Of a DNA stretch of 64,000 nt, positions 10,311 to 21,710 are shown piece by piece. Origin of the DNA: Rhizobium sp. Leaf453 (GTDB lineage: Bacteria > Pseudomonadota > Alphaproteobacteria > Rhizobiales > Rhizobiaceae); contig NZ_LMRG01000001.1 of assembly GCF_001425605.1 (NCBI RefSeq), forward strand, positions 873,597-937,596, given 5' to 3'. The stretch's first letter is position 1, and each line of letters opens with the position of its first letter. Made by a program: the position numbers and the translations under genes. The notes beneath the pieces are model-generated. The model made no database searches and was not told the DNA's origin. It saw nothing but the letters and a program-made list of their open reading frames with translations.

Positions 10311-11543
10311 TCAGACGCAACGGCCGCCCTCGCAGGGTAGATCGGTCGGGACGTTGATGTCCTTGATCGTCGAAAACAACGACTGTGCAGCCGCCTTACC
10401 TTCGATGAATTTGTCTGTTGGCCGGCCGCTGACATACACCAAAAGACGCCACGCGCTCTTGCCCATGATAGACACCGTAATCTCGACATTGACGTCCGTC
10501 GCTGTCTTGTGAACCGCCGCGGCTCGCATCGCCTTGACGCCCGCGACTTCGACCGGTTTCCATTCCGAGGTCACGCGTAACTCGTCCGAGATCGCTTCCT
10601 GAAGCGCTTCTCCATAGGCCAACGGATCAATCCCATCCTGATCCAAGGGCTCATAGCCCAGTACCATCTCAGCCAGCAGCTGATCCGACGAAAAATAGAA
10701 GGCGCTACCGAACTCGGATTCCAAGTCTTTGAAAACCCAGGCTTTGGAGATGAAAGTATTGTCGCCCGTAGCCGGATTGATCCAATCCTGCGTGATTTTG
10801 ACATCGCGCTGCGCGCTCTCTTCCACTGTGCCAAGATACCACACGGAAGCAAAAACGGCTGCGAAGGCAATGGCTGCAACCGTGCTGCGTGTCTGCGAGC
10901 TACCCCCGGTTACCCGTGCGACACCTTGATCGTAATCGGCCGATCCCTTCTTTGACATCTGCTGATGTTGGTTGATCATTGTGAGGAGATTGATCAACGG
11001 TATCCCGAAGCCCAGGCCGAATATCCAGACCTTAAATTCACGCCTCAGCAGAAAAAACAACGTGTTAGCACCGGAAAGGTTCTGAACCTTGATGCCAACA
11101 AGTGCCTTGCCGATCGTCGTTCCAGTCACGCGCATCATCAATGCCGTGGCGACACTGGCCAGCGGCAAAAACAGGACGTCGAGAGCGACAGAGGGTAGAC
11201 TCACAAGCTTGAAGAACAGAGACGGCAGATAAAATTCAGCAAGGACGACGACGGCGCCGCCGATGACAACAGTGAGAATATAGACATCCAGCAATCTGGC
11301 CCAGAGCCGCGGCCACGGCCCAGCAAGCGATGGATCGAGAACGTTTCGTTGCTGATCCGTTGGCGCTTCAGGAAAAGACAACTGCAATTTCGAGACGCTG
11401 GCGGCTCTTGTCCAACTGGTCATGCCGGCGTGCCACAGCTTGGTCTCCTGCGTCACTGCCCCCGCTTTCGCCAACTCGACAAGCTCTTCGGAAGAAACCG
11501 GCCCGGCCTGCTGCTTCCCTAGTTTATAATACCAGCCAATCAT
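10311..11543 (-). CDS. GYF_2-RDD membrane protein with C-terminal extracytoplasmic domain
   Basis: 410 residues, function unknown. Residues 1-50 (GWYYKLGKQQAGPVS...LWHAGMTSW) form a GYF_2 / DUF4339 domain. Residues about 75-215 form an RDD membrane domain starting RLWARLLDVYIL, with several hydrophobic segments. Another transmembrane segment lies about 228-246. The last 160 residues are soluble and end in PCEGGRC, where two cysteines could pair. GYF_2-RDD fusions are widespread and uncharacterised. The gene stands alone, with about 200 bases before glnD and 127 after mutS. Confidence 0.75.
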   Translation of the reverse strand: MIGWYYKLGKQQAGPVSSEELVELAKAGAVTQETKLWHAGMTSWTRAASVSKLQLSFPEAPTDQQRNVLDPSLAGPWPRLWARLLDVYILTVVIGGAVVVLAEFYLPSLFFKLVSLPSVALDVLFLPLASVATALMMRVTGTTIGKALVGIKVQNLSGANTLFFLLRREFKVWIFGLGFGIPLINLLTMINQHQQMSKKGSADYDQGVARVTGGSSQTRSTVAAIAFAAVFASVWYLGTVEESAQRDVKITQDWINPATGDNTFISKAWVFKDLESEFGSAFYFSSDQLLAEMVLGYEPLDQDGIDPLAYGEALQEAISDELRVTSEWKPVEVAGVKAMRAAAVHKTATDVNVEITVSIMGKSAWRLLVYVSGRPTDKFIEGKAAAQSLFSTIKDINVPTDLPCEGGRCV

Positions 11544-11619
11544 TCATGCCCCCAGATCCCCAATGAGAACCTACAGGAGCAAACCCTAAATATTCAACCG
11601 GGAATTAGCGCACTGCCTC

Positions 11620-11640
11620 TCGAAAACATATTGTTTTCGA
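11620..11640. repeat. Perfect inverted repeat downstream of mutS
   Basis: Arms TCGAAAACA and TGTTTTCGA are perfect complements around a 3-base loop, about 30 bases beyond the mutS stop. No T-run follows on the mutS strand, so it is not a standard intrinsic terminator. It could be a transcript-end stabilising hairpin or a binding site for the promoter region of the gene at 11543. Confidence 0.4.
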
Positions 11641-11670
11641 AGAGAAAAACACCGTCTCCGACGACAACCA

Positions 11671-14424
11671 TCAACCCGCCAGCTGCTTCTTCAGCGCGTA
11701 CAGCGCATCCATTGCCTGGCGAGGCGTCATGTCGTCGGGATTGAGGCTTTTCAACGCTTCCTCGACCTTCGACGGACCCGCCTTGAAGCGTTCCTCGCGG
11801 CGGATCGCCACCTGGAACAGCGGCAGGTCGTCGATCAGCTGGCTGGCCGGGTTCTTGCGGTCGGCGTCCTCCAGCTTGGCCAGCACATCCTTGGCGCGGG
11901 CGACGACGGAGGCCGGCAGGCCGGCGAGACGGGCGACCTGGATGCCGTAGGAACGATCGGCAGCACCCGGACCGACTTCATGCAGGAAGATGACATCGCC
12001 GTCCCATTCCTTCACCCGCATCGTGGCGTTGGACAGGCGACCGAGCTTTTCCGAAAGCACCGTCAGTTCGTGGAAATGGGTGGCGAAAAGGCCGCGGCAG
12101 CGATTGCCCTCGTGCAGGTGCTCGACGGCAGCCCAGGCGATCGACAAGCCGTCGAACGTGGCGGTGCCGCGGCCGATTTCGTCGAGGATGACCAGCGACC
12201 GGTCGGTTGCCTGATTGAGAATCGCGGCGGTCTCGACCATCTCGACCATGAAGGTGGAGCGACCGCGCGCCAGATCGTCGGAGGCGCCGACACGGGAAAA
12301 CAGCCGGTCGACAATGCCGATATGGGCGGTTGCGGCGGGCACGAACGAGCCCATCTGCGCCATGATCGCGATCAGCGCATTCTGGCGCAGAAAGGTCGAT
12401 TTACCGCCCATGTTGGGACCGGTGAGCAGCCAGATCGCCCCATCTCCTTCTCTGGCGCCCTCGCCGTCATGGGGCGAGAGATCGCAGGCATTGGCGACAA
12501 ATGCCGTGCCAGACTGACGGCGCAATGCCTGCTCGACGACGGGATGGCGGCCGCCATCGATGGCGAACATCTTCGACTGGTCGACCAGGGGCCGGCAATA
12601 GGCCTGCTCCTCGGCAAGCGTTGCCAGACCGGCCGAGACATCGACGACGGCCAGCGCGAGCGCAGCCGACTTGATTGCCTCGGCCTCGGCGACCACCATG
12701 GCGGATAGGCGATCGAAGGCTTCCAATTCAATCGTTAGCGCCCGGTCGGCGGCATTGGCGATCTTGGTTTCGAGATCGGAGAGTTCCGTCGTCGTGAAGC
12801 GCATCGCGTTCGCCATGGTCTGGCGATGGATGAAGCGGGCCTTTGCTTCGGCACTGTCGGTCATCGGACCGGCATTGCCCTGCGTCACTTCAATGAAATA
12901 GCCAAGCACGTTGTTGTACTTGATCTTCAGCGACTTGATGCCGGTTTCCTCGGCATAGTTCAGCTGCAGGCCGGCAATGACACGGCGCGACTGGTCGCGC
13001 AGAGCCCGCATTTCATCGAGTTCGGCGCTGGCGCCATCGCGCAGGAAACCGCCGTCGCGCTTGAGCAATGGCAGGTCGTCACCCAGAAGTTCGCCAAGCT
13101 GCCGCACCATGTCCTGCGGCAATGCTTGGACGGACTGCAACGCCTCTCCAAGCTCCTCCGAAAGATTGCCGCTCCCAAGAAGACCGGCGACTTGGATCGC
13201 CGCTTGGCAGCCGAACAGAATGCTGCCGAGATCGCGCGGGCCGCCGCGTCCGAGCGACAGGCGCGAAAGAGCGCGCGGCATGTCGGGCACATGTTTCAGC
13301 GCCGAGCGCAGATCGCTGCAGAAGGCCGGCTGGTCGGCAAGCGCAGTGATAGAATCGAGGCGGGCGGTGATGCGCTCGGGATCCGTCAGCGGCGACATCA
13401 GGCGCTCAGCCAGAAGCCGCGCACCACCGCCGGTCACCGTGCGGTCCAGCGCCTTCAGCAGCGTGCCGTTGCGATCGCCGGATTGCGTCTTCACCAGTTC
13501 GAGATTGGTGCGTGTGGCGGGATCGATGAACAGGGTCGAGGCGGCACTTTCGCGCTCCGGCGCCCCAAGCGGCGGGCGCTCTGCCAGCTGGGTCTTTTCG
13601 ACATAGGAAATGGCCGCCGACGCGGCCGCCAGTTCCGCCCGCGAAAAGCTGCCGAAACCGTCCAGCGTCTTGACGCCGTAGTAGCGGGTGACGCGATTTT
13701 CCGCCGTCGCGCTATCGAACAGAACAGCCGGCTGCGGCACGGCGACACGACCGAGCACGTCAATGACCGGTCGCATGTCCGGATCGTGGAACACCGTATC
13801 GGCGAGGATCAATTCGCGCGGCTCGATGCGCAGGATATCGGACAGCAATCGCGTTTCGGTGGTTTCCGCGAGCCGGAAGACGCCGGTGGAAATGTCGATC
13901 CAGGCAAGCGCGATCGCCGGTTCGCTGCCGCCGCGAATGCGGGCGAGCGCCATCAGATAATTGGATTCCGACGGCGAGAGAAGCTTGTCTTCGGTGATCG
14001 TGCCGGGCGTCACCAGCCGGACAACGTCGCGCTTGACGACCGACTTTGAGCCGCGTTTCTTGGCCTCCGCCGGATCCTCGACCTGCTCACAAACGGCCAC
14101 GCGAAAACCGAGACCGATCAGCTTCTGCAGATAATCGTCGGCGGCATGGACCGGCACGCCGCACATCGGGATGTCCTGCCCGAGATGCTGGCCACGCCGG
14201 GTCAGCGTGATGCCCAGCGCCCGCGAGGCTTCCACCGCATCCTGGAAGAACAGTTCGTAAAAATCGCCCATCCGGTAGAACAGGAGCGAATCCGGATTGT
14301 TCGCCTTGATCTCGATGAACTGCTCCATCATCGGCGTCGCGGTCGCGCGGCTCTCCTCCGACGCCAGTTGATCGGCGGACAGAACCTCGGAGTTGCGGAT
14401 GAGCGGCTCGGTTACAAAAGTCAT
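11671..14424 (-). CDS. mutS: DNA mismatch repair protein MutS
   Basis: 917-residue mismatch recognition ATPase. The mismatch-binding N-terminal domain shows [12 protein letters not shown] (the Phe-X-Glu intercalation motif), then the connector, lever and clamp domains. The C-terminal ABC ATPase has Walker [15 protein letters not shown] and the downstream [15 protein letters not shown]. The open frame reaches 14586, but [14 protein letters not shown] at 14424 fits family length. It is divergent from maeB with about 100 bases between. The tme-mutS-glnD order matches that of Sinorhizobium as I recall it. Confidence 0.96.
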   Translation of the reverse strand: MTFVTEPLIRNSEVLSADQLASEESRATATPMMEQFIEIKANNPDSLLFYRMGDFYELFFQDAVEASRALGITLTRRGQHLGQDIPMCGVPVHAADDYLQKLIGLGFRVAVCEQVEDPAEAKKRGSKSVVKRDVVRLVTPGTITEDKLLSPSESNYLMALARIRGGSEPAIALAWIDISTGVFRLAETTETRLLSDILRIEPRELILADTVFHDPDMRPVIDVLGRVAVPQPAVLFDSATAENRVTRYYGVKTLDGFGSFSRAELAAASAAISYVEKTQLAERPPLGAPERESAASTLFIDPATRTNLELVKTQSGDRNGTLLKALDRTVTGGGARLLAERLMSPLTDPERITARLDSITALADQPAFCSDLRSALKHVPDMPRALSRLSLGRGGPRDLGSILFGCQAAIQVAGLLGSGNLSEELGEALQSVQALPQDMVRQLGELLGDDLPLLKRDGGFLRDGASAELDEMRALRDQSRRVIAGLQLNYAEETGIKSLKIKYNNVLGYFIEVTQGNAGPMTDSAEAKARFIHRQTMANAMRFTTTELSDLETKIANAADRALTIELEAFDRLSAMVVAEAEAIKSAALALAVVDVSAGLATLAEEQAYCRPLVDQSKMFAIDGGRHPVVEQALRRQSGTAFVANACDLSPHDGEGAREGDGAIWLLTGPNMGGKSTFLRQNALIAIMAQMGSFVPAATAHIGIVDRLFSRVGASDDLARGRSTFMVEMVETAAILNQATDRSLVILDEIGRGTATFDGLSIAWAAVEHLHEGNRCRGLFATHFHELTVLSEKLGRLSNATMRVKEWDGDVIFLHEVGPGAADRSYGIQVARLAGLPASVVARAKDVLAKLEDADRKNPASQLIDDLPLFQVAIRREERFKAGPSKVEEALKSLNPDDMTPRQAMDALYALKKQLAG

Positions 14425-14526
14425 GCTGGTCCCAGAAAAGTGGTGCCACACTATCCATGCGCGTTTATAGAAGACAACAACAAAGCGGCTGAGGAGAGCC
14501 GTCGCCCACAAAAGGTTGGAGGTTCC

Positions 14527-16803
14527 ATGGCCGGAAATGAAAAGACCAGTCGCAGCGTGACGGATCAGGAAGCACTGGACTTCCATTCACAGGGACGCCC
14601 TGGAAAACTGGAAATCTCCCCGACCAAGCCAATGGCGACGCAGCGCGACCTGTCGTTGGCCTATTCGCCGGGTGTCGCCGTACCGGTCAAGGCCATCGCC
14701 GCTGATCCCTCCAATGCTTATGACTATACGACGCGCGGCAACATGGTGGCCGTCATCTCCAACGGCACGGCCATTCTTGGCCTCGGCAATCTCGGCGCGC
14801 TGGCCTCCAAGCCGGTGATGGAAGGCAAATCCGTCCTGTTCAAGCGCTTCGCCGATGTCGATTCCATCGACCTCGAAGTCGATACCGAGAATGTCGATGA
14901 ATTCATCAACTGCGTGCGTTTCCTCGGCCCGTCCTTCGGCGGCATCAACCTGGAAGATATCAAGGCGCCGGAATGTTTCATCATCGAGCAGAAGCTGCGC
15001 GAGATCATGGACATCCCTGTCTTCCATGACGACCAGCACGGCACCGCCATTATCGCCGCTGCCGGCCTGATCAACGCGCTGGCGCTCACCGGCCGCGACT
15101 TCAAGACGACCAGACTTGTCTGCAATGGCGCGGGCGCTGCCGCCATCGCCTGCGTCGAGCTCATCAAGTCGATGGGCTTCAACCCGGCCAACGTCATCCT
15201 GTGCGATACCAAGGGCGTCATCTACCAGGGCCGCACCGAAGGCATGAACCAGTGGAAATCGGCCCATGCGGTCAAGACCGACCGGCGGACGCTGGCGGAA
15301 GCCATGAATGGCGCCGACGTGGTGTTCGGCCTGTCTCAGAAGGGCGCCTTCACCGAGGACATGATCCGATCGATGGCGGACCGGCCGATCATTTTCGCGA
15401 TGGCGAACCCCGATCCGGAAATCGTACCCGAAGAAGTCGCCCGCATCCGTGACGACGCGATCATGGCAACCGGGCGCTCGGACTACCCGAACCAGGTCAA
15501 CAACGTTCTCGGCTTCCCCTATATCTTCCGCGGCGCGCTCGACGTGCATGCGACGACGATCAACGAGGAAATGAAGATCGCAGCCGCACAAGCGCTTGCA
15601 AGCCTCGCCAAGGAAGACGTGCCGGATGATGTCGCCGCCGCCTACCAGGGCAACAGGCCGCGCTTCGGACCGCAATACATCATCCCGGTGCCGTTCGACC
15701 CGCGCCTGATCTCGGCCATCCCGGTCGCTGTCGCCAAGGCCGCCATGGAAAGCGGCGTTGCGCGCAAGCAGATCCCGGATCTCGCCGTCTACGGTCGCCA
15801 GCTGTCGGCTCGGCGAGATCCGATCGCCTCGACGCTGCAGCGCATCTATGAACGCGTCCGCCGCCAGCCGAAGCGGATCGTCTTTGCCGAGGGCGAAGAG
15901 GTGCAGATGATGCGCTCTGCCGTCGCCTATGCCAACCAGGAGCTCGGCACCGCGCTCCTGCTCGGCCGCGAGGACCGTATGCGTGAAACGGCGGAGCGCG
16001 AGGGCATCGACCTCGACCGTCCCGGTATCCAGCTGGTCAATGCCCGCATTTCCAAGCGCACGGGCGCCTATACCGATTACCTCTATGCGCGACTGCAGCG
16101 GGATGGCTACCTCTTCCGTGACGCCCAGCGCCTGATCAACAATGACCGCAACCATTTCGCCGCCTGCATGGTGGCGATGGGCGATGCGGACGGCATGGTG
16201 ACCGGCATCACCCGCAACTATTCGACCGCGCTCGAAGACGTGCGCCGCTGCATCGATGCGAAACCCGGCCACCGGGTGATCGGAGTCTCGCTCGCCTTGT
16301 GCCGTGGCCGCACCGTTCTGGTGGCCGATACCGCCGTCCACGACATGCCGTCGGCCGATGAACTCGCCGATATCGCAGAGGAGGCGGCCGGGCTCGCCCG
16401 CCGCCTCGGCTATGTTCCTCGCGTGGCGATGCTCGCCTATTCCACCTTCGGCCATCCCTCCGGCGAGCGATCGGAGCGGGTGCGCGAGGCAGTCAACATC
16501 CTCGACAAGCGCCGCGTCGATTTCGAGTATGATGGCGAAATGGCCGCCGATGTAGCCCTCAATCCGAAGGTGATGGAGCAATATCCGTTCTGCCGCCTGT
16601 CCGGGACCGCCAATGTCCTCGTCATGCCGGCGTTTCACTCGGCCTCGATCTCGACGAAGATGTTGCAGGAACTCGGCGGATCGACAGTGATCGGCCCGCT
16701 TCTGGTCGGCCTCGACAAGCCGGTGCAGATCGTTTCGATGTCCGCCAAGGATTCCGATATCGTCAACATGGCCGCACTTGCCGCGCATAATGCGAACAAT
16801 TGA
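14527..16803 (+). CDS. maeB: NADP-dependent malic enzyme with phosphotransacetylase-like C-terminal domain
   Basis: 758 residues. Malic enzymes decarboxylate malate to pyruvate. Residues about 1-430 form the malic enzyme part, with [20 protein letters not shown] and a nucleotide-binding [13 protein letters not shown]. The rest resembles phosphate acetyltransferase, an arrangement typical of rhizobial DME and TME. The Q-rich N-terminus [10 protein letters not shown] resembles the NADP form (tme in Sinorhizobium), so that assignment is likely but not proven. The start has GGAGG 5 bases upstream. The frame continues far upstream to 14146, which is not credible because it overlaps mutS. Confidence 0.93.
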   Translation: MAGNEKTSRSVTDQEALDFHSQGRPGKLEISPTKPMATQRDLSLAYSPGVAVPVKAIAADPSNAYDYTTRGNMVAVISNGTAILGLGNLGALASKPVMEGKSVLFKRFADVDSIDLEVDTENVDEFINCVRFLGPSFGGINLEDIKAPECFIIEQKLREIMDIPVFHDDQHGTAIIAAAGLINALALTGRDFKTTRLVCNGAGAAAIACVELIKSMGFNPANVILCDTKGVIYQGRTEGMNQWKSAHAVKTDRRTLAEAMNGADVVFGLSQKGAFTEDMIRSMADRPIIFAMANPDPEIVPEEVARIRDDAIMATGRSDYPNQVNNVLGFPYIFRGALDVHATTINEEMKIAAAQALASLAKEDVPDDVAAAYQGNRPRFGPQYIIPVPFDPRLISAIPVAVAKAAMESGVARKQIPDLAVYGRQLSARRDPIASTLQRIYERVRRQPKRIVFAEGEEVQMMRSAVAYANQELGTALLLGREDRMRETAEREGIDLDRPGIQLVNARISKRTGAYTDYLYARLQRDGYLFRDAQRLINNDRNHFAACMVAMGDADGMVTGITRNYSTALEDVRRCIDAKPGHRVIGVSLALCRGRTVLVADTAVHDMPSADELADIAEEAAGLARRLGYVPRVAMLAYSTFGHPSGERSERVREAVNILDKRRVDFEYDGEMAADVALNPKVMEQYPFCRLSGTANVLVMPAFHSASISTKMLQELGGSTVIGPLLVGLDKPVQIVSMSAKDSDIVNMAALAAHNANN

Positions 16804-16834
16804 GAAACCCTTTCGCTTCGCACAAGCGACAACG

Positions 16835-16871
16835 AAAAAAGCCCGCCCGGGAGGACCGGAGCGGGCTTTTT
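16835..16871 (+). terminator. Rho-independent terminator after maeB
   Basis: Stem GCCCGC/GCGGGC flanked by A6 on the left and T5 on the right, about 30 bases after the maeB stop. The symmetric A/T flanks mean it could also terminate leftward transcription from olsB. Confidence 0.85.
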
Positions 16872-17029
16872 CATGCGATATGTCGATCTTGATCAAATAT
16901 ACTCAGAATGAATACTTCTTACGCAATACAAAGGCCTGATCAAAAAATTTCCATTCACAACAAAATTGTATCCAAAAATGCTGCACTGCGTCAATTAAAT
17001 TTTGCGACGCAATAACGCTTTTTTAACGA

Positions 17030-17908
17030 TTAACTGGCGAATCGGCCGGCGTCCGCACCGTAATAGTTGAGATAACGGCCGGAAATGTTGGTGATCGGCA
17101 GTACGATCAGAACGTCGGTGGTGCGGAAAGCGTAATCCACGACTGCACCCTTGCCCACCATCGCACCGAGACGCATATAGCCCTTGATCAGCGGCGGCAG
17201 GGCGGCGAGCGCCTTGCGCATGTTGATTGCTTCCGACGGCATCAGGTCCATTGTGCGAAACAGCTCCGGACGAGCCGAGACATCCCATTCGTCGCGAACG
17301 ACCATGTTGTGATGCAGGAAGGAGAGCGCCAGCGCATGCTCTTCCGGAATGACGCCCGGGAAGGAGCCACAGCCGAACATGGCATCGACGCCATATTTCA
17401 GTGCATAGGCCCAGTTGCCCTGCCACAGGAGTTCAACCGTGCGCTTGGTACGATATTCCGGCAGGACGCAGGAACGGCCGAGTTCCATGAATTTCTTGTC
17501 CGGATGGCGCTCCAGCAGCGAGCCGACCGAAAATTCGGATGCCGAATAGAAACCGCCGGTGCGCACGGCAACGTCCTGGCGCAGCAGACGATAGGTTCCG
17601 ACGATCTGGTCTTCCGGGTCACCTTCGATGGCCGTGTCGAGGACTAGCAGGTGGTCGCAGACGAGATCCCAGGCATCCGTATCGCGCTTGCGCCGCTCGG
17701 CATCCTGCGGGATCTGCGCCTTCATTTCCTCGACGAAGACCTTGTAGCGGACGGCCTGCGCGGCGTCGATCTCGGACGCTGTCCGGGCAAGGCGCGTTTC
17801 CAGATTGCCGATACGGCCGAGTATGTCATGCGTCGGGGCATTGACGCTCCGGACGCGGGTCTGCGGCTGCTCAGCCACCACGACCAGATCCAAAGGTTCG
17901 ATTGTCAT
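17030..17908 (-). CDS. olsB: L-ornithine N(alpha)-acyltransferase OlsB
   Basis: 292-residue member of the GNAT-like acyltransferase group. OlsB transfers a 3-hydroxyacyl chain from acyl-ACP to ornithine, giving lyso-ornithine lipid, which OlsA then completes. The core reads YRLLRQDVA, SEFSVGSLL, FMELGRSCVLPEYRTKR and FGCGSFPGV, which are characteristic of OlsB. Ornithine lipids replace phospholipids under phosphate limitation in rhizobia, and olsB lies close to tme in Sinorhizobium, supporting the call. No Pho-box was confidently seen upstream. A long AT-rich spacer (16900-17029) follows the stop. Confidence 0.9.
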   Translation of the reverse strand: MTIEPLDLVVVAEQPQTRVRSVNAPTHDILGRIGNLETRLARTASEIDAAQAVRYKVFVEEMKAQIPQDAERRKRDTDAWDLVCDHLLVLDTAIEGDPEDQIVGTYRLLRQDVAVRTGGFYSASEFSVGSLLERHPDKKFMELGRSCVLPEYRTKRTVELLWQGNWAYALKYGVDAMFGCGSFPGVIPEEHALALSFLHHNMVVRDEWDVSARPELFRTMDLMPSEAINMRKALAALPPLIKGYMRLGAMVGKGAVVDYAFRTTDVLIVLPITNISGRYLNYYGADAGRFAS

Positions 17909-18001
17909 CGCGCGTCATCCTAGTCGCTTGATCCTGCCGCGGCTTAAACCATGTTTCTGCGACAGGATAGTGACATTGGGGCTACAAGAAAACCACCGTA
18001 G

Positions 18002-20305
18002 TCAACGTTCCAGCAGGCGATCGATCTCGGCCGTCAACGCCTTCGGATCGGCCGGTTTCGCCAGCACGGCATTCGCTCCGGCCGCCAGCAGTCGCAGACG
18101 GGTTTCCCCCTGCGTATCGGAGGTCAGAACGATGACGGGAACGGGTTTTCCTCCCGCCTGACGCTCGTCCTCACGCAGACGCTTCAGCATCGATACCCCA
18201 TCGCCGCCCGGCATGTTGAGATCGCTGACGATCAGTTCGGGAGAAATGCGTACCTCAGCAGGCGCATCGAACAGAGCGACACCAAGTGCCGTAAAGTCGC
18301 CGACGACGCGAACCGAATGGCCGGCCTTTTCCAGAACCGAGCGTACCATGAAGGCATTGATCGGATCGTCCTCTGCCAGAAGCACGCCACCCGGCTGCGG
18401 TTTTTCGCGCACGGCCGGCACCTCGCGCAGCATCGGCCTGTTGTCATTGATGGCGTCGCGCACTTCCATTCCCTTCATGCGGCCCTGCAGAACCTCGACC
18501 AGCGACTTTTCACGCAGCGGACGGATCAACCAGGCATGGTAACCGTCCATCTGGTTGATCTGGCGGCCGTTGCGCTCCTCCGGATTGACAAGGTAGGTCT
18601 TACGCAGCCTGCGATTTTCCAGGCTCGGCATCTGGGAGAGCAGCCGGCGAAATTGTGCGGCATGGCGATGATCGACGACGATATCGGTCAGCGGAGCTGC
18701 CGTCGACATGGCCCGGATAGCGGCTGTCTGCGCATCTTCCAGTGTCTCGACGCATTCGCAGTCACCGCCAAGCGTGTGGATCGTCGCTGCCAGCGCCTTG
18801 GAAGCGGGGCCGGCGGGCGCCATGACGAGCACCCGGGAACCGGCGAGAACACCGCTGCGGGCACGCACCGCAGCCGCGAGATCGCACCCCTGTGCCGGGA
18901 AACGGATCTCGAATGTACTGCCCTTGCCGGGAACGCTGGAAACGGTCAGCGAGCCGTTGCCCTCCTCCATGATGCGCCGCGAGATCGCCAGGCCGAGACC
19001 TGAACCGCCATTGCGCTGGGCGTTGCCACCGGCCTGCTCGAATTCATCAAAGACGCGGCCCTGCTCCTGTGCATTCATGCCCGGGCCGGTATCCTCGACG
19101 CGAACGACAATCTCCTGCCGCTCGACGCATGCTCTGACCAGCACGCCACCGACATGGGTGAACTTGACGGCATTGCCGATCACATTGAACAGGACCTGGC
19201 GCAAACGGGCGGCGTCGAAATCCATCAGGCCGGGAACGTCCGCCGTCACGGTGGCACCGATCTCGATACCCTTCTCGTGGGCGCGGTGCGACAGCATCTC
19301 GACGACGCTCTCGATGGTTTCCCGCAACGGTTCGGGCGCCGGGCGCAACTGGAAGCGGCCGGCTTCGATCGACGAAAAATCAAGGAGGTCATCGACCAGC
19401 TGCACCAGCGCGTGGCCGGACTGGCGCATGCCGGCGAGATAGTTCTTCTGCTCGCTGGTCAGCCGCGTCTGGCTGATCAGATGGCTCATGCCAAGAATGC
19501 CGGACAAGGGCGTGCGGATATCGTGACTGACCGTCGCCAGAAGCCGCGACTTTGCCTGGCTCGCCTGCTCGGCCCGGCGGCGCGCCTCCTCGCTTTCGCG
19601 AGCGATCCGGCTTTCCTCGGTGATATCGCGGGCAATGCTGTGCAGCATGAAGATGCCGCTTGCCGGCTCGCGGGCGATGACGTCATGCCAGTCGAAGATT
19701 TTCGCGCCCGCCTCGGTCGCAATTCGCACCTTATAGTGGTTGGCATTGCCGGTCGGCTCGAATTCGATACCGAGCGCTTCGCAGTTCATGCCTTCCGGCT
19801 TCAGCCAGCCGGTGAGACGGCAGAAGACTGCATTGGCCTGGACGATCTTGCCGCCGGGTTCACGGATGATGGCGATATCGCCGAGCGCGTCATGGACAGT
19901 CGAGAGAAGCTGGGATGTCTCGCTGCGCTCCCAACGGCTGTCGCTGAGCCGTTCCTCGTGGATATGGCCATGCGCGGTGGCGGGCTTCACATTCGACCGA
20001 TACCAGTCGCGGAGAAGCAGGCCAGCGCCAGCAACACCGGCAGCAGCCAGTCCTCCAGACAGGAGGTAGAAACCCGCATCGATACCGGTGCCTAGGATTG
20101 CGGCCGAGCAAAGAAGCCCCGCCCCGGCCAGAGCCGGTTTCAGGGCCGGATATCGCTCTTTCGGCACCTCGAAGCCTTCTTCCGGCTCCAGCGAATGCGG
20201 ATCGTCAGCCGACTGTGATTCCGCAATACGCCGATCGTTCAGCGTACGCTTGGGCGCGTTGAACTCGGATGCAATCCGTTCTCGAAGGTTTGACAGCTCG
20301 CTCAT
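18002..20305 (-). CDS. Hybrid sensor histidine kinase/response regulator
   Basis: 767 residues. Two transmembrane helices lie about 55-100, then a PAS domain about 130-230. The HisKA H-box has His261 (ATVSHDIRTPLSG). The HATPase domain shows DTGPGM and GSGLGLAI near residues 405-440. A degenerate receiver-like segment follows. The C-terminal true receiver (about 640-765) has the phospho-acceptor Asp in IVSDLNMPGGDG, plus VLTSD and LAKPAD. No cognate regulator is adjacent, so it is an orphan hybrid kinase of unknown signal. It is conserved beside olsB in rhizobia, but a link to membrane lipids is only inference. Confidence 0.92.
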   Translation of the reverse strand: MSELSNLRERIASEFNAPKRTLNDRRIAESQSADDPHSLEPEEGFEVPKERYPALKPALAGAGLLCSAAILGTGIDAGFYLLSGGLAAAGVAGAGLLLRDWYRSNVKPATAHGHIHEERLSDSRWERSETSQLLSTVHDALGDIAIIREPGGKIVQANAVFCRLTGWLKPEGMNCEALGIEFEPTGNANHYKVRIATEAGAKIFDWHDVIAREPASGIFMLHSIARDITEESRIARESEEARRRAEQASQAKSRLLATVSHDIRTPLSGILGMSHLISQTRLTSEQKNYLAGMRQSGHALVQLVDDLLDFSSIEAGRFQLRPAPEPLRETIESVVEMLSHRAHEKGIEIGATVTADVPGLMDFDAARLRQVLFNVIGNAVKFTHVGGVLVRACVERQEIVVRVEDTGPGMNAQEQGRVFDEFEQAGGNAQRNGGSGLGLAISRRIMEEGNGSLTVSSVPGKGSTFEIRFPAQGCDLAAAVRARSGVLAGSRVLVMAPAGPASKALAATIHTLGGDCECVETLEDAQTAAIRAMSTAAPLTDIVVDHRHAAQFRRLLSQMPSLENRRLRKTYLVNPEERNGRQINQMDGYHAWLIRPLREKSLVEVLQGRMKGMEVRDAINDNRPMLREVPAVREKPQPGGVLLAEDDPINAFMVRSVLEKAGHSVRVVGDFTALGVALFDAPAEVRISPELIVSDLNMPGGDGVSMLKRLREDERQAGGKPVPVIVLTSDTQGETRLRLLAAGANAVLAKPADPKALTAEIDRLLER

Positions 20306-20361
20306 GCCGCAAGCCCTAGCACGGCAAGGGTTTTGAATGGCTTCAGCCGGTCCGTAAAATT

Positions 20362-20853
20362 TTAGCGATCCCGCTTTTTCATCTGCAGAAGCTCGTCCAG
20401 AACGATCGAGCCGGCACCGACCGTGATGAAACTGTCGGCGAGGTTGAAGACGGCAAACGACCAGGTCGCCGTGTGAAACAGGATATAGTCGATGACATAT
20501 CCGAAAATCAGACGGTCAATGAGGTTGCCGAGCGCGCCGGCGATGATCATCGCATAGCCGAGATGCGCGAAGAAGCGATCCTTCGGCGTGCGGCGCCAGA
20601 GCCAGAGCACGAAGGCGACGACGACCAGCCGCATGCTGACGATGAACCAGCCTTCCATGCCCGAGAGCATGGAAAAGGCGACGCCATAATTATAGGTGCG
20701 GTACAGCGCCAGCATCGGCATGACCGATACCGCCTGCTCCATCGGCAGCCACAGTTCGACGGCGACCTTGATCGCCTGATCCAGCAGGATGGCAATAATG
20801 ATGAACACGGCAATGGGCACGGGCCGCGAAAATAGTGCCGTCTTTTCACTCAT
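20362..20853 (-). CDS. lspA: Lipoprotein signal peptidase (SPase II)
   Basis: 163-residue inner-membrane aspartic peptidase that cleaves prolipoprotein signal peptides. Four hydrophobic segments are present. The catalytic aspartates appear in [19 protein letters not shown] and [14 protein letters not shown]. The ATG overlaps the stop of the upstream rRNA methyltransferase gene (ATGA at 20850-20853), so expression is likely coupled. Confidence 0.96.
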   Translation of the reverse strand: MSEKTALFSRPVPIAVFIIIAILLDQAIKVAVELWLPMEQAVSVMPMLALYRTYNYGVAFSMLSGMEGWFIVSMRLVVVAFVLWLWRRTPKDRFFAHLGYAMIIAGALGNLIDRLIFGYVIDYILFHTATWSFAVFNLADSFITVGAGSIVLDELLQMKKRDR

Positions 20854-21710
20854 GCCCTGTCGTCCAGTGTCAGCAGATGGCGGCGGACTTCGAACAGCAT
20901 GATCCCTGTGGCGATCGCAAGATTAAGTGAATCCGCGCGTCCCTGTTGCGGAATGCGGGCAAGCGCGGTCGCCTCCTTCGCAAGCTCCTCCGGCAGGCCG
21001 GCCTGTTCGTTGCCCATCAGCAGAACGACGGGCTTCTTGCGGTAATCGATCATGCGATAATCGACGGCGCCGGCCAGATGTGTGGCGACGACCTGAACGC
21101 CCGCCGCCTTCTGCCATTTGATGAAATCTGCAACGGTCGCGCGGATCACCGGCATGGCGAAGACGGAGCCCATGGTTGCGCGCACGGTTTCCAGCGAGAA
21201 GGGATCGGTGGTTTCACCGATCAGGATGACACCGGATGCCCCGGAGGCATCGGCCGTGCGGATAATCGTGCCGAGGTTGCCGGGATCGCGGACGCGGTCG
21301 AGCGCCACATAGGTCTCGCCGACAGCCGGCTTGATATCACGCAGATTGCGGTAACGCTGTTCGAAGACGCCGACGACCATCTGGGGATTGTCGCGGCGGG
21401 TGATGCTCGACAGCACCTTTTCGCTGACTTCGAGCACGAGCCCCCCGGCCGCGACCGTTTTCAGCGCGACCTGCTCGACCTGCGGCTTGCCCTTGGCGGC
21501 CTTGGCATAGACCAGCGTCTTGATCGTCCAGCCGAGTTCCAGCGCATCGATGACCAGTTTCAGGCCTTCGGCGATGAAGGAGCGGCTTTCGTCGCGATCC
21601 TTCTTGTTCGACAGCGCCTTGATGTCCTTGATGATCGGATTGGACAGGCTGGTGACTTCCTTCACCTGCCCGACACGGCGCGGGCCGTGATCCCTGTAAT
21701 CGTCGCTCAT
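20850..21710 (-). CDS. TrmH/SpoU-family RNA 2'-O-methyltransferase
   Basis: 286 residues. The N-terminal SpoU substrate-binding domain includes [27 protein letters not shown]. The C-terminal SPOUT knot domain has [21 protein letters not shown] (motif 1), [14 protein letters not shown] (motif 2) and [17 protein letters not shown] (motif 3). It probably methylates a ribose in rRNA or tRNA; the target is not predictable. The start at 21710 overlaps the upstream methyltransferase stop (ATGA). The alternative ATG at 21722 adds four residues. Confidence 0.9.
   Translation of the reverse strand: MSDDYRDHGPRRVGQVKEVTSLSNPIIKDIKALSNKKDRDESRSFIAEGLKLVIDALELGWTIKTLVYAKAAKGKPQVEQVALKTVAAGGLVLEVSEKVLSSITRRDNPQMVVGVFEQRYRNLRDIKPAVGETYVALDRVRDPGNLGTIIRTADASGASGVILIGETTDPFSLETVRATMGSVFAMPVIRATVADFIKWQKAAGVQVVATHLAGAVDYRMIDYRKKPVVLLMGNEQAGLPEELAKEATALARIPQQGRADSLNLAIATGIMLFEVRRHLLTLDDRA

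Noticed and set aside
14587-16896. 769-codon open frame antisense to maeB
   Set aside because: GC-rich mirror of a well-supported gene; composition (His/Asp/Arg/Gly-rich, no motifs) is that of an antisense shadow.
16872-17029. AT-rich spacer considered as an origin or transferred segment
   Set aside because: Short, no DnaA-box cluster or partition gene, and it is bounded by conserved genes.
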